DNA of 18,061 nucleotides from Lentzea sp. (GTDB lineage: Bacteria > Actinomycetota > Actinomycetes > Mycobacteriales > Pseudonocardiaceae): NCBI GenBank assembly GCA_030146905.1, contig JASLAV010000521.1, positions 1 to 18,061 of the forward strand. The letters are read 5' to 3'. Position numbers and translations under genes: made by a program. The number at the start of each line of letters is the position of its first letter. Position 1 is the first letter of the stretch. Under the pieces are notes generated by a model. The model saw only the letters and a program-made list of their open reading frames with translations, made no database searches and was not told the DNA's origin. This document shows positions 9,836 through 16,444 of this stretch, piece by piece.

Positions 9836-9881
9836 CGAAAGGGAGGGGCCAGGTTCAGCCGAACCTGGCCCCTCCCTTTCG
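9836..9881. terminator. Perfect 21-bp hairpin, likely bidirectional terminator
   Basis: The arms 9836-9856 and 9861-9881 are exact reverse complements (21 bp) around the 4-base loop AGCC. The hairpin sits 8 bases after the MbtH-like stop and 11 bases before the stop codon of the convergent carbamoyltransferase gene. The arms end in CGAAAGGG and CCCTTTCG, so each strand has only a short T-tract. Placement between convergent genes and perfect pairing support a shared terminator. Confidence 0.85.
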
Positions 9882-9892
9882 CTTCGTGGTGG

Positions 9893-11545
9893 TCAGTCTT
9901 CGCGCTCCCACAGCACGCCGTCGCTCCACACCCGGGGCACCCGGCCCCACCGCGTCACCGACCGCACGTCAGGGAAGAACCCGCTGCCTTCGTAGTTCGC
10001 GCTGGTGTTGCACAGCAACGGTATCCCGCTCAGCTTCTCGTACTCGGTGAGCAAGGTCGCGATCACCGCGTTCTGCTCCGCGTTGACGGTCTGCAGGCGC
10101 GCGGACCCGTCGAGGTGCATGATCGCGGGGACCCGTGAGCGCCAGTTCGGCCGAAGCTGGTGCTCGAACAGCATGTACGGGTCCGGCGTGCCCGGATCGA
10201 AGATCTCCGGCGCTCGGTGTTCCAGGCAGATCGGTGACACCGGCCGGTACGACTCGCGTCGCTTGATGTCGTTGAGACGGTCCTTCATGTCGTAGCCGGT
10301 CGCCGGCGCGATGATGCTGCGGTTGCCGAGCGCGCGGGGTCCAAGCTCCGCGCGCTCATTGAGCACCACCACCGGCTGTCCCGTGTTGTGCAGCAGCTCG
10401 GCGAGCTCTCGTACCTCGCACGGGCGCTGCCGGTAGCCATCCACATCTGCCGCGCCGAGTTTCGGTCCACTGTAGACGGACCAGTCGAGAGCCATGCTCC
10501 CGGTCAGCCGTGCCATCTCCGCACTCGCCGCGCCCAGCGCGGATCCGGAGTCGTTGGGGAACGGCGGCACCCAGAACCTGTCGAACACACCACTGCGCCG
10601 GATCGCGGAGTTCCACTTGATGTTGAGCGCGCACCCACCGGCGAAGGCGAGGTTGCCCACCCTGCCGAGCTCGCGCTCGCGCAGTTCCCGCAGCGCTTTC
10701 ACGAGCTGCTGTCCCATCCAGTGCTGGAAGCTCGCCATCGCGTCGGCGGGCTGGTAGTCCAAGCCGGACGTGCGGTCGACGAAGTACTCCGTGAACCGCT
10801 GGGCGAACGTGAACGAGGCCTCCAGCTTGTTCTCGTAGACCCAGTCGAGCTCCTGGCAGAGGTCCTCGCGCACCTCTCCGAGCGCGGTGTAGGCCATCAC
10901 CTTGCCCGGCACGGTCAGCTGGCGGAACGCCGCCCGTTCCGGCGGACCACCCAGGTCCTGCGGCCGGAACGGCGGGAAGTGCATCGCGAAGGTCGGGTAG
11001 ATGTTGCCGACCAGGCCGAAGATCGGTCCCAGGTTCTCCACGCGCTGTGGCTCAGGCGTGACGTAGTAGGCCCTGGGCAGCACACCACCGTCCCACACCA
11101 GCACGAACGCCGGCTCGCCTGCCTGCCCGAACGGGCTCGCGCTGTAGGCGGACATGAGGTGCCCGGTGGTGTGATGGTAGCTGCGGTAGTAGTATTCGCG
11201 GCCACCCAGCGGCAGCCCTCCGAAGCGGAAGTCCTGCAGACTCGGCGCGTCCAGCCGTTCCTCCCGGTAAGGCGCGACCCTGAGCCGCACCTCCCCGGCG
11301 TCGTTCGACGTCGTCACCACGGGATCGGACTCGCCGTAGCCCCAGCCGTCGACCACGAAGCTGTCCACGTCCTCTGGCGCGACACCGAAGTCCGCCAGCA
11401 CCCTGTCCACCGTGTCCAGTGCTTCGAGCTCGCCGTACCGCAGCCCGTTACCGAGCTTCTCGACCTCCACACTGCACACCAGCCGGTTGTCCTCGATCAA
11501 CGCCACCCCACCGTCGTGGGTAACCTTGATGCCACAGATCAGCAC
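9893..11545 (-). CDS. NodU/TobZ-type carbamoyltransferase
   Basis: This is a 550-residue protein of the family that moves a carbamoyl group from carbamoyl phosphate, through carbamoyl-adenylate, onto an OH or amine. The N-terminal Kae1-like domain shows ICGIKVTHDGGVALIED and the metal ligands expected from TobZ: HTTGH (His125, His129) and Asp332 in PFPNDSGSALGAA. AGGCALN is also present. The C-terminal transferase domain has ERAELGPRALGNRSI and RESYRPVSP; the usual LLNTSFN is altered to LLCNTSANYEG. GTG 11545 is chosen because AGGGGAGGG lies 5 bases upstream. It is the third gene of the minus-strand operon, 27 bases after the C-PCP gene. No sugar genes are in view, so carbamoylation of an amino-acid side chain (for example diaminopropionate to ureidoalanine) is plausible but inferred; O-carbamoylation of a sugar or serine is the alternative. 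Confidence 0.92.
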   Translation of the reverse strand: MLICGIKVTHDGGVALIEDNRLVCSVEVEKLGNGLRYGELEALDTVDRVLADFGVAPEDVDSFVVDGWGYGESDPVVTTSNDAGEVRLRVAPYREERLDAPSLQDFRFGGLPLGGREYYYRSYHHTTGHLMSAYSASPFGQAGEPAFVLVWDGGVLPRAYYVTPEPQRVENLGPIFGLVGNIYPTFAMHFPPFRPQDLGGPPERAAFRQLTVPGKVMAYTALGEVREDLCQELDWVYENKLEASFTFAQRFTEYFVDRTSGLDYQPADAMASFQHWMGQQLVKALRELRERELGRVGNLAFAGGCALNIKWNSAIRRSGVFDRFWVPPFPNDSGSALGAASAEMARLTGSMALDWSVYSGPKLGAADVDGYRQRPCEVRELAELLHNTGQPVVVLNERAELGPRALGNRSIIAPATGYDMKDRLNDIKRRESYRPVSPICLEHRAPEIFDPGTPDPYMLFEHQLRPNWRSRVPAIMHLDGSARLQTVNAEQNAVIATLLTEYEKLSGIPLLCNTSANYEGSGFFPDVRSVTRWGRVPRVWSDGVLWERED

Positions 11546-11550
11546 GTCTT

Positions 11551-11559
11551 CCCTCCCCT
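11551..11559 (-). promoter_or_regulatory. Strong ribosome binding site AGGGGAGGG for the carbamoyltransferase
   Basis: Read on the minus strand, AGGGGAGGG sits 5 bases before GTG 11545 in the 27-base gap after the C-PCP gene. It fixes the GTG start. Confidence 0.65.
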
Positions 11560-11572
11560 CAGGATTGTTCGA

Positions 11573-13474
11573 TCAGCGGACAGCGGACGCGGCGAGCGCC
11601 TCGGCCGCGCGGGCGTCGGCGACGTCGGGGCCGCCGAGATCCGCGTCCACCCGCTCGACCAGCTTGCGCAGCGTGCGATCCGCGAACACCGCGCCGACCA
11701 CGATCGAGGTGCGCAGCGAGTTGCTCAGCCTGCCGATCAGCCGAACCGCGGCGAGCGAGTCACCGCCCAGCTTGAAGAAGTCGGTGTTTTCGGTGATGGC
11801 TCGAGTCGCCAGCACCTCCTGCCACAGCGACTGCATCAGCCGCGCGAGCGGCCGGTCGAAGAAGTCCTCGCTCGCACCGGCCTCTGAGCTGTCCTCCGAG
11901 ACGACCGGCAAGGCCGGCGTGGTGTTCGAGACGTACTCGACGGTGCAGTCGGGACGGAGCACGCCCACCTGACCCGTGTCCTGATAAGACAGTCCGGTGC
12001 GCGCGGCGAGCGCGTCGGCGGTCAGTTCCACCCTGCCGGGGACGCCGACGGGGGCGAGACGGCCACGCCGGTCGAGCACCCTCGCCTCCCAGGACTTCAG
12101 CACCTGTGCGGTGGCGGCACCGATCACGCTGACCTCGTCGACAGGTGTCTCGAGGCCGGAGGCCAGCGCCGCGAGCACGACCTCGAGACGGCCGAGAACC
12201 GTGGTGATCACATCCGCCTCGAACATCTCGGTGTCGTAGAGCAGCTGCATGCGCATGCTCGGCTTGCGAGGCAGAACGGTCAGGGTCATCGGGTATCCGG
12301 CGTCCTCGACGACCTCCCGCACGACCAGCCGCGCGTCGTCGCCGAGAGGGAAGTCCGGGTTCTCGCTCGGGTAGTTCTCGAACACGACGATGCTCTCGAA
12401 GAGCGGTGTGCCGGCGGGCACCGGGCTGCACGACTGGATGTCCACGAGAGAAACGTGCAGGTGTGGCAGCGAGTCGAGGTGTCCGGCCAGCACGTCGCGC
12501 AACCACTCGGCGACGGGGGCCGACTCGTTGACGCGGATGCGGCGCGGCACGGTGTTGATGAACATGCCGACGGTGCCCTCGATGTCGGGCAGATCCGTTG
12601 GCCGCCCGGCCACCGCCACCCCGAACACGACCTCGTCCGCGTCGGCGTGTCGGGCAAGCAGCAACGCCCACGCTGCCTGGAAGAGCGTGCTGAGCGTCAC
12701 GCGCGCGGTTCGGGCCGCAGCCACCAGTGCGTCGCTGAGTTCGGGCGAGAGGTCGATGTACGCGCGGCCCGAGTGGGCGTTGCCACGCCGCTCTTCCGGC
12801 AAACCAGGGCGCACTCGGCTGATGTCCGTGATCGCCAGCCCGTCCAGGCGCTGTCGCCAGAACCCGAGCGCCTTGTCCTGGTTCTGGTCTCGCAGCCAGG
12901 TGATGAAATCGCGGAACGGTCGTACCGGCGCCAGATCCGCTGTCCTGCCTTCGACGGCGGCGCGATAGACCTCCGCCACCTCGGTGATGGTGATCGGCAT
13001 GGACCAGCCGTCCATGATCAGGTGGTGCAGCGTCCACACGACCACGGCGCCCCGGTCGTGCTCGAACACGGTGACCCGCATTAGCGGTGCCTCAGCCAGG
13101 GTGAAGCCCCTGGCGCGGTCCTCGGTCAGGAACCGTGCAAGCACGAGCTCGACGTCCTTCTGACTGCGCCCGGTGACAACGTGCCGGTCGAACGGCACAC
13201 GGCAGGACCGGACCACGACCTGCAGCGGCTCGTCGACGCCTTCCCACACGAACGCGGAGCGCAGCGCGGTGTGGCGGTTGGCCACCTCGGTCCACGCCCG
13301 AGCGAGCAGGTCCACGTCGAGAGCACCGACCAGGTCGAAGACGAACTGTTCGACGTAGGGGCCGGACTGTTCCGCACGAAGCGTGTGGAACAGCAGCCCG
13401 TTCTGCATCGGCGTCAGCGGATAGATGTCCTGGACGTCGGCCAGATCGGCGCTGTCCGCATGGTGGGTCGTCAC
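11573..13474 (-). CDS. A-less NRPS module: condensation domain-(A relic)-PCP
   Basis: This is 633 residues from GTG 13474, with GGAG 5 bases upstream. The C domain (about 15-450) begins IYPLTPMQNGLLFH, a C1 form often seen in D-donor or dual C domains. It keeps HHLIMDGWS (His150-His151, Asp155), VGMFINTVP and VFENYP. The PCP (about 540-620) has LGGDSLAA with Ser573 as the phosphopantetheine site. Between them no working A domain exists, only about 50 residues resembling A6-A8 (listed separately). The PCP must therefore be loaded in trans by an A domain of another protein, such as the Asn-like or free-standing one. It lies second in the minus operon, between the dehydrogenase and the carbamoyltransferase, so its bound amino acid may be what those enzymes modify. 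The A-less layout recalls the ureidodehydroalanine module reported for tuberactinomycin synthetases; that link is from memory. Confidence 0.92.
   Translation of the reverse strand: MTTHHADSADLADVQDIYPLTPMQNGLLFHTLRAEQSGPYVEQFVFDLVGALDVDLLARAWTEVANRHTALRSAFVWEGVDEPLQVVVRSCRVPFDRHVVTGRSQKDVELVLARFLTEDRARGFTLAEAPLMRVTVFEHDRGAVVVWTLHHLIMDGWSMPITITEVAEVYRAAVEGRTADLAPVRPFRDFITWLRDQNQDKALGFWRQRLDGLAITDISRVRPGLPEERRGNAHSGRAYIDLSPELSDALVAAARTARVTLSTLFQAAWALLLARHADADEVVFGVAVAGRPTDLPDIEGTVGMFINTVPRRIRVNESAPVAEWLRDVLAGHLDSLPHLHVSLVDIQSCSPVPAGTPLFESIVVFENYPSENPDFPLGDDARLVVREVVEDAGYPMTLTVLPRKPSMRMQLLYDTEMFEADVITTVLGRLEVVLAALASGLETPVDEVSVIGAATAQVLKSWEARVLDRRGRLAPVGVPGRVELTADALAARTGLSYQDTGQVGVLRPDCTVEYVSNTTPALPVVSEDSSEAGASEDFFDRPLARLMQSLWQEVLATRAITENTDFFKLGGDSLAAVRLIGRLSNSLRTSIVVGAVFADRTLRKLVERVDADLGGPDVADARAAEALAASAVR
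11924..12079 (-). other. Adenylation-domain relic inside the C-PCP protein
   Basis: Residues about 466-517 of the C-PCP protein read like the A6-A8 stretch of an A domain. VLDRRGRLAPVGVPGRVEL matches the usual VLDxxxRPVPVGVPGELY. YQDTGQVGVLRPDCTVEYVSN matches [20 protein letters not shown]. The P-loop A3, the substrate pocket A4-A5, the catalytic lysine of A10 and the YRTGD aspartate context are gone. The frame is continuous, so this looks like an old in-frame internal deletion rather than a sequencing error. Confidence 0.7.
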
Positions 13475-13520
13475 AAGAGCTCCGGTCGGTCTGGTCGTGG
13501 GTATCGATGGGCGGTGAAGG

Positions 13521-14657
13521 TCACTTCGGCAGCAGGCCGTCCGCGATGATCACGCGCATGATTTCGTTGGTGCCTTCGAGGATCTGGTGCACGCGCAGGT
13601 CACGCACGATCTTCTCCATGCCGTACTCGACGAGATAGCCGTAGCCGCCGTGCAGCTGCAGCGCCCGGTTGGCGACGGAGAAGCCGGCGTCGGTGACGAA
13701 GCGCTTCGCCATGGCACACAGTTCGACCGCGTCAGGTGCGTTCGAGTCCAATGCAGCCGCTGCCCGCCACAGCAGTGTTCGCGCCGCCTCGAGCTCGGTG
13801 CGCATGTCGGCGAGCTGGAAGCGCAACGCCTGCATGGCGGAGAGTCTGCTGCCGAACGCCTCGCGCTGGTCGACGTGGGCGACGGCCCGGTCCAATGCGG
13901 ACTGTGCTCCACCCAACGAGCACGCCGCGATGTTCACCCGACCGCCGTTGAGGCCGATCATCGCGATCATGAACCCCATGCCCTCTTCACCGAGTCGGTC
14001 GGTGACGGGCACCCGCACACCGTCGAGGCGCACCTCACGGGTCGGCTGTGCGTTCCACCCCATCTTGTTCTCGTTGGCACCGAACGAAAGTCCCGGTGCC
14101 GTGGCGTCGACGAGGAACGCGGACAGTCCCAGCGCGCCTTCTCCTCCGGTGCGGGCCATCACCAGGTACAGGTCCGAGCTGCCGGCACCGGAGATGAACT
14201 GCTTCGTGCCGGTCAGCACGTAGTCGTCTCCGTCCCGGACCGCACGGGTGCGGATCGCGGCCGCGTCCGAGCCCGCTCCCGCCTCGGTCAGGCAGTAGCT
14301 GGCCAGGTGTTCCATCGCGCACAGCGCGGGCAAGCGGTGGGCACGTTGCGCCTCGTCGCCGAAGCTGTCGATCATCCACGCCACCATGTTGTGGATGGAG
14401 ATGTAGGCGGTCACGGAAGGGCATCCGGTCGCCAGCGCTTCCATGATCAACGCAGAGTCCACGCGGGACAGGCCCGAGCCACCGTGTTCCTCGCTGACCA
14501 CGATGCCACCGATGCCGATCTCGCCCGCCTTGCGTAGCACATCGACGGGGAAATGCTTGCGCTGGTCCCAGTCGAGCGCGTGCGGCGCCAGGTGCTCATC
14601 GGCGAACTCGCGCGCGGTGCTCACAATGGAGAGTTGATCGTGGGTGAGTGCGAACAT
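13521..14657 (-). CDS. Acyl-CoA dehydrogenase family flavoprotein (isobutyryl-CoA dehydrogenase-like)
   Basis: This is 378 residues from ATG 14657, chosen because GAAGG lies 7 bases upstream and MFALTxxQ is the usual family beginning. An in-frame ATG at 14702 would add 15 atypical residues. The whole length matches the ACAD8-type subgroup: ISIHNM (86-91), YCLTEAGAGSD (121-131), GWNAQPTR, GLNGGRVNIAACSLG, LHGGYGYL (335-342) and QILEGTNEIMR with the expected catalytic base Glu361. The fold is a soluble FAD enzyme that makes alpha,beta-double bonds in acyl thioesters. It is the first gene of the minus operon, 46 bases before the C-PCP gene and with no valine-degradation genes beside it. A role in desaturating a carrier-bound amino acid (as proposed for VioJ/CmnJ in tuberactinomycin pathways) or an acyl unit is inferred. 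A recruited valine-catabolism enzyme remains possible. Confidence 0.92.
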   Translation of the reverse strand: MFALTHDQLSIVSTAREFADEHLAPHALDWDQRKHFPVDVLRKAGEIGIGGIVVSEEHGGSGLSRVDSALIMEALATGCPSVTAYISIHNMVAWMIDSFGDEAQRAHRLPALCAMEHLASYCLTEAGAGSDAAAIRTRAVRDGDDYVLTGTKQFISGAGSSDLYLVMARTGGEGALGLSAFLVDATAPGLSFGANENKMGWNAQPTREVRLDGVRVPVTDRLGEEGMGFMIAMIGLNGGRVNIAACSLGGAQSALDRAVAHVDQREAFGSRLSAMQALRFQLADMRTELEAARTLLWRAAAALDSNAPDAVELCAMAKRFVTDAGFSVANRALQLHGGYGYLVEYGMEKIVRDLRVHQILEGTNEIMRVIIADGLLPK

Positions 14658-14664
14658 CGAGCTG

Positions 14665-14669
14665 CCTTC
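14665..14669 (-). promoter_or_regulatory. Ribosome binding site GAAGG supporting the 14657 start
   Basis: On the minus strand GAAGG lies 7 bases before ATG 14657. The alternative ATG 14702 has only a distant AAGG, so the shorter protein is preferred. Confidence 0.5.
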
Positions 14670-14702
14670 GTCTCGTGGAGCCGGGTTGGCCAAGTCCATC
14701 AT

Positions 14703-14875
14703 GCGGTAGCGAAAACCTTGTCAGGCAAGAAAAGCGAGACCAGGTTGCCGGTCGCGCCAGGAGTGCGTCTTTGTCCTGCCGACAGGACATCGGGCCGTCC
14801 TGGCCGTGTTAGCTTCGGCCTCGGTCCATTCCGGCCGTCCCCCGTCGCACTTGGTTCCTCGAGAGGTCTGCCGCC
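14703..14875. promoter_or_regulatory. Divergent promoter region between the dehydrogenase and free-standing A-domain genes
   Basis: This is the only intergenic stretch of any length in the window and must drive both the minus operon and the + strand A/PCP-C pair. GAGAGG at 14861-14866 is the likely ribosome site for ATG 14876. A weak sigma70-like pair for the + strand is AGGACA (14784-14789) and TGTTAG (14807-14812), 17 bases apart; this is tentative. A palindrome in the middle is listed separately. No open frame here looks coding. Confidence 0.55.
14772..14789. repeat. Palindrome TGTCCTG-CCGA-CAGGACA, candidate operator
   Basis: Two perfect 7-bp inverted arms (14772-14778 and 14783-14789) flank 4 bases near the centre of the divergent intergenic region. 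The size and place suit a dimeric regulator such as a TetR-family repressor. A partial third copy, GTCCTG, follows at 14797-14802. No regulator gene is in the window. Confidence 0.45.
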
Positions 14876-16444
14876 ATGCGTCTTGCGCCCGTTCCGTCCC
14901 TGTGGGGAGGAGACGCCGATCCGGTCTGCCTGATCGACCTCTTCGCAGCGGTGCTGCGTGACAGCCCGGATCGCACAGCGGTGGTCGATGAGGACGTCAT
15001 GCTGACCTACGGCGAGCTCATGGGATGGGCCGGACGCATCGCGGCGCTGCTCGCCGAGCACGGTGTCGGTGTCGGTGACCCGGTCGCGGTGGCCTGTCCG
15101 CGCGGCGCCCACGCGGTCGCGGCACTGGTCGCGACGACGTTGTACGGAGCGAACTACGTGCCGCTGGACCGCGAGTATCCGCGGCTGCGGCTGGAGCACA
15201 TGCTGTCCGACAGCGGTGCACGCGTGCTGTTGTGGGCAGGCGAACCGCTTGACTTCGGGGGCGAGGCGGCCGAGGTCCGCATTCCGGAGTGGACGGACGT
15301 ACCGCCCGCGGAGCCTGTGGTGCCCGCATGGTTCGCGCGGCACGACCCCGACCTTCCGTTGTACGTCATCTACACCTCGGGTTCGACCGGCTGGCCCAAG
15401 GGCGTGGTCGTGCAGCACTCCGTGCTGGACAACGTGGCGCGCTGGCAGGGTGAGCATTCGCCGGCTCCGGACCTGCGCACCGCCCAGTTCGCCCCGCTGA
15501 ACTTCGACGTGTCGTTCCAGGAGATCTTCGGCACGCTGTGCGGCGGCGGCATGCTGCACATCGTCCCGGAACGGCTGCGCCGCGAGCCGATGATGCTGAT
15601 CGACTGGCTGGCAGAGCACCGGATCCAGCGGCTCTTCCTGCCCTACGTGGCGCTGCAGATGCTCGCGGTCGCCGCTGGGTTCGGCTCGTCCGTCGACGGG
15701 CTCGACCTGGTCGAGGTGAACGTCGCCGGCGAGCAGCTCGTGTGCACCGACGAGGTCCGGGCACTCTTCGCCGCGATGCCGAAGTGCAGGCTGGTCAACC
15801 ACTACGGCCAGAGCGAGAGCGCGATGGTGACCGCGCACGTTCTGACCGGACCGCCGGAGAGCTGGCCCACGCTGGTGCCCATCGGGTCTCCGTTGCCGGG
15901 CACGGAGTTGCTTCTGGGTGACGTCGGCGACGCCGACGAGCGGGTGGGAGAGCTGCTCGTGGCCGGCCTGCCCGTCGCACACGGCTACCTGAACCGGCCT
16001 GAGCTCAACTCCACGCGCTATCAGGCGATCGAACCGACCTGGTGGGGCAACCGCCGTGTCTTCCGCACCGGCGACCTGGTGCGGTTCGAGGACGGGGTGG
16101 TGCGGTATCTGTCGCGTCTGGACGATGACGTGAAGCTGCGCGGCATCCGCGTCAACCTCGCCGAGGTCGACGCTCAGCTGATGGCCCTGCCAGAGATCGC
16201 GGCGGGTGTCGCGGTGGTCGTGGGCGCGGAGGGCGGCCCGATGGCGTTGCGTGCGGGTGTGCTGCTCAAGGAGCCCGGTGCGCCGTTCGACGAGGACTCG
16301 GTGCTGCGCAGGTTGTCCGAGACCTTGCCTGAGGTGTCCGTCCCTTCCTCGCTCACCGTCCTGGACGCCGTACCGCGCGCACCGAGCGGGAAGATCGACC
16401 GGAATGCGGTTGGCAAGCTGGTGGCCGGGGTGACTGTCCGATGA
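14876..16444 (+). CDS. Free-standing NRPS adenylation domain
   Basis: This is 522 residues and a complete A domain with nothing attached. Motifs are A1 LTYGEL, A2 LYGANYVPLD, A3 YTSGSTGWPKG (166-176), A4 FDVSFQEIF (210-218), A5 HYGQSES (309-315, in place of YGPTE), A7 FRTGD (396-400), A8 LRGIRVNLAEVD and A10 SGKIDRNA with the catalytic Lys506. The code read by eye is DVQFNAHMVK. This is nearest to the proline-like DVQxIAHVVK pattern but differs at two pocket positions, so the substrate is not assigned. It activates an amino acid as an acyl-adenylate and most likely loads the PCP of the next gene, with which it overlaps at ATGA. In tuberactinomycin clusters a similar A plus PCP-C pair attaches beta-lysine (VioO/VioM, CmnO/CmnM); that role fits the context but the code does not prove it. 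Confidence 0.93.
   Translation: MRLAPVPSLWGGDADPVCLIDLFAAVLRDSPDRTAVVDEDVMLTYGELMGWAGRIAALLAEHGVGVGDPVAVACPRGAHAVAALVATTLYGANYVPLDREYPRLRLEHMLSDSGARVLLWAGEPLDFGGEAAEVRIPEWTDVPPAEPVVPAWFARHDPDLPLYVIYTSGSTGWPKGVVVQHSVLDNVARWQGEHSPAPDLRTAQFAPLNFDVSFQEIFGTLCGGGMLHIVPERLRREPMMLIDWLAEHRIQRLFLPYVALQMLAVAAGFGSSVDGLDLVEVNVAGEQLVCTDEVRALFAAMPKCRLVNHYGQSESAMVTAHVLTGPPESWPTLVPIGSPLPGTELLLGDVGDADERVGELLVAGLPVAHGYLNRPELNSTRYQAIEPTWWGNRRVFRTGDLVRFEDGVVRYLSRLDDDVKLRGIRVNLAEVDAQLMALPEIAAGVAVVVGAEGGPMALRAGVLLKEPGAPFDEDSVLRRLSETLPEVSVPSSLTVLDAVPRAPSGKIDRNAVGKLVAGVTVR
16427..16433 (+). promoter_or_regulatory. Ribosome binding site GGGGTGA for the PCP-C gene
   Basis: GGGGTGA in the last codons of the free-standing A-domain gene lies 7 bases before ATG 16441, supporting that start and translational coupling. 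Confidence 0.6.

Noticed and set aside
9893..11545. Bleomycin-type cluster, suggested by carbamoyltransferase, lone C and PCP-C proteins
   Set aside because: No PKS, cyclisation/oxidation domains, or glycosyltransferase is visible, and the acyl-CoA-dehydrogenase-type gene does not fit; kept only as an alternative.
10388..11887. Plus-strand open frame of 499 codons
   Set aside because: It is the antisense shadow of the carbamoyltransferase gene and the end of the C-PCP gene.
13521..16444. Pyrrole-2-carboxylate pathway (prolyl-PCP oxidase plus prolyl A domain)
   Set aside because: The dehydrogenase matches the isobutyryl-CoA subgroup rather than PltE/RedW as far as its motifs show, and the A-domain code is unlike that of known pyrrole-forming A domains; not fully excluded.
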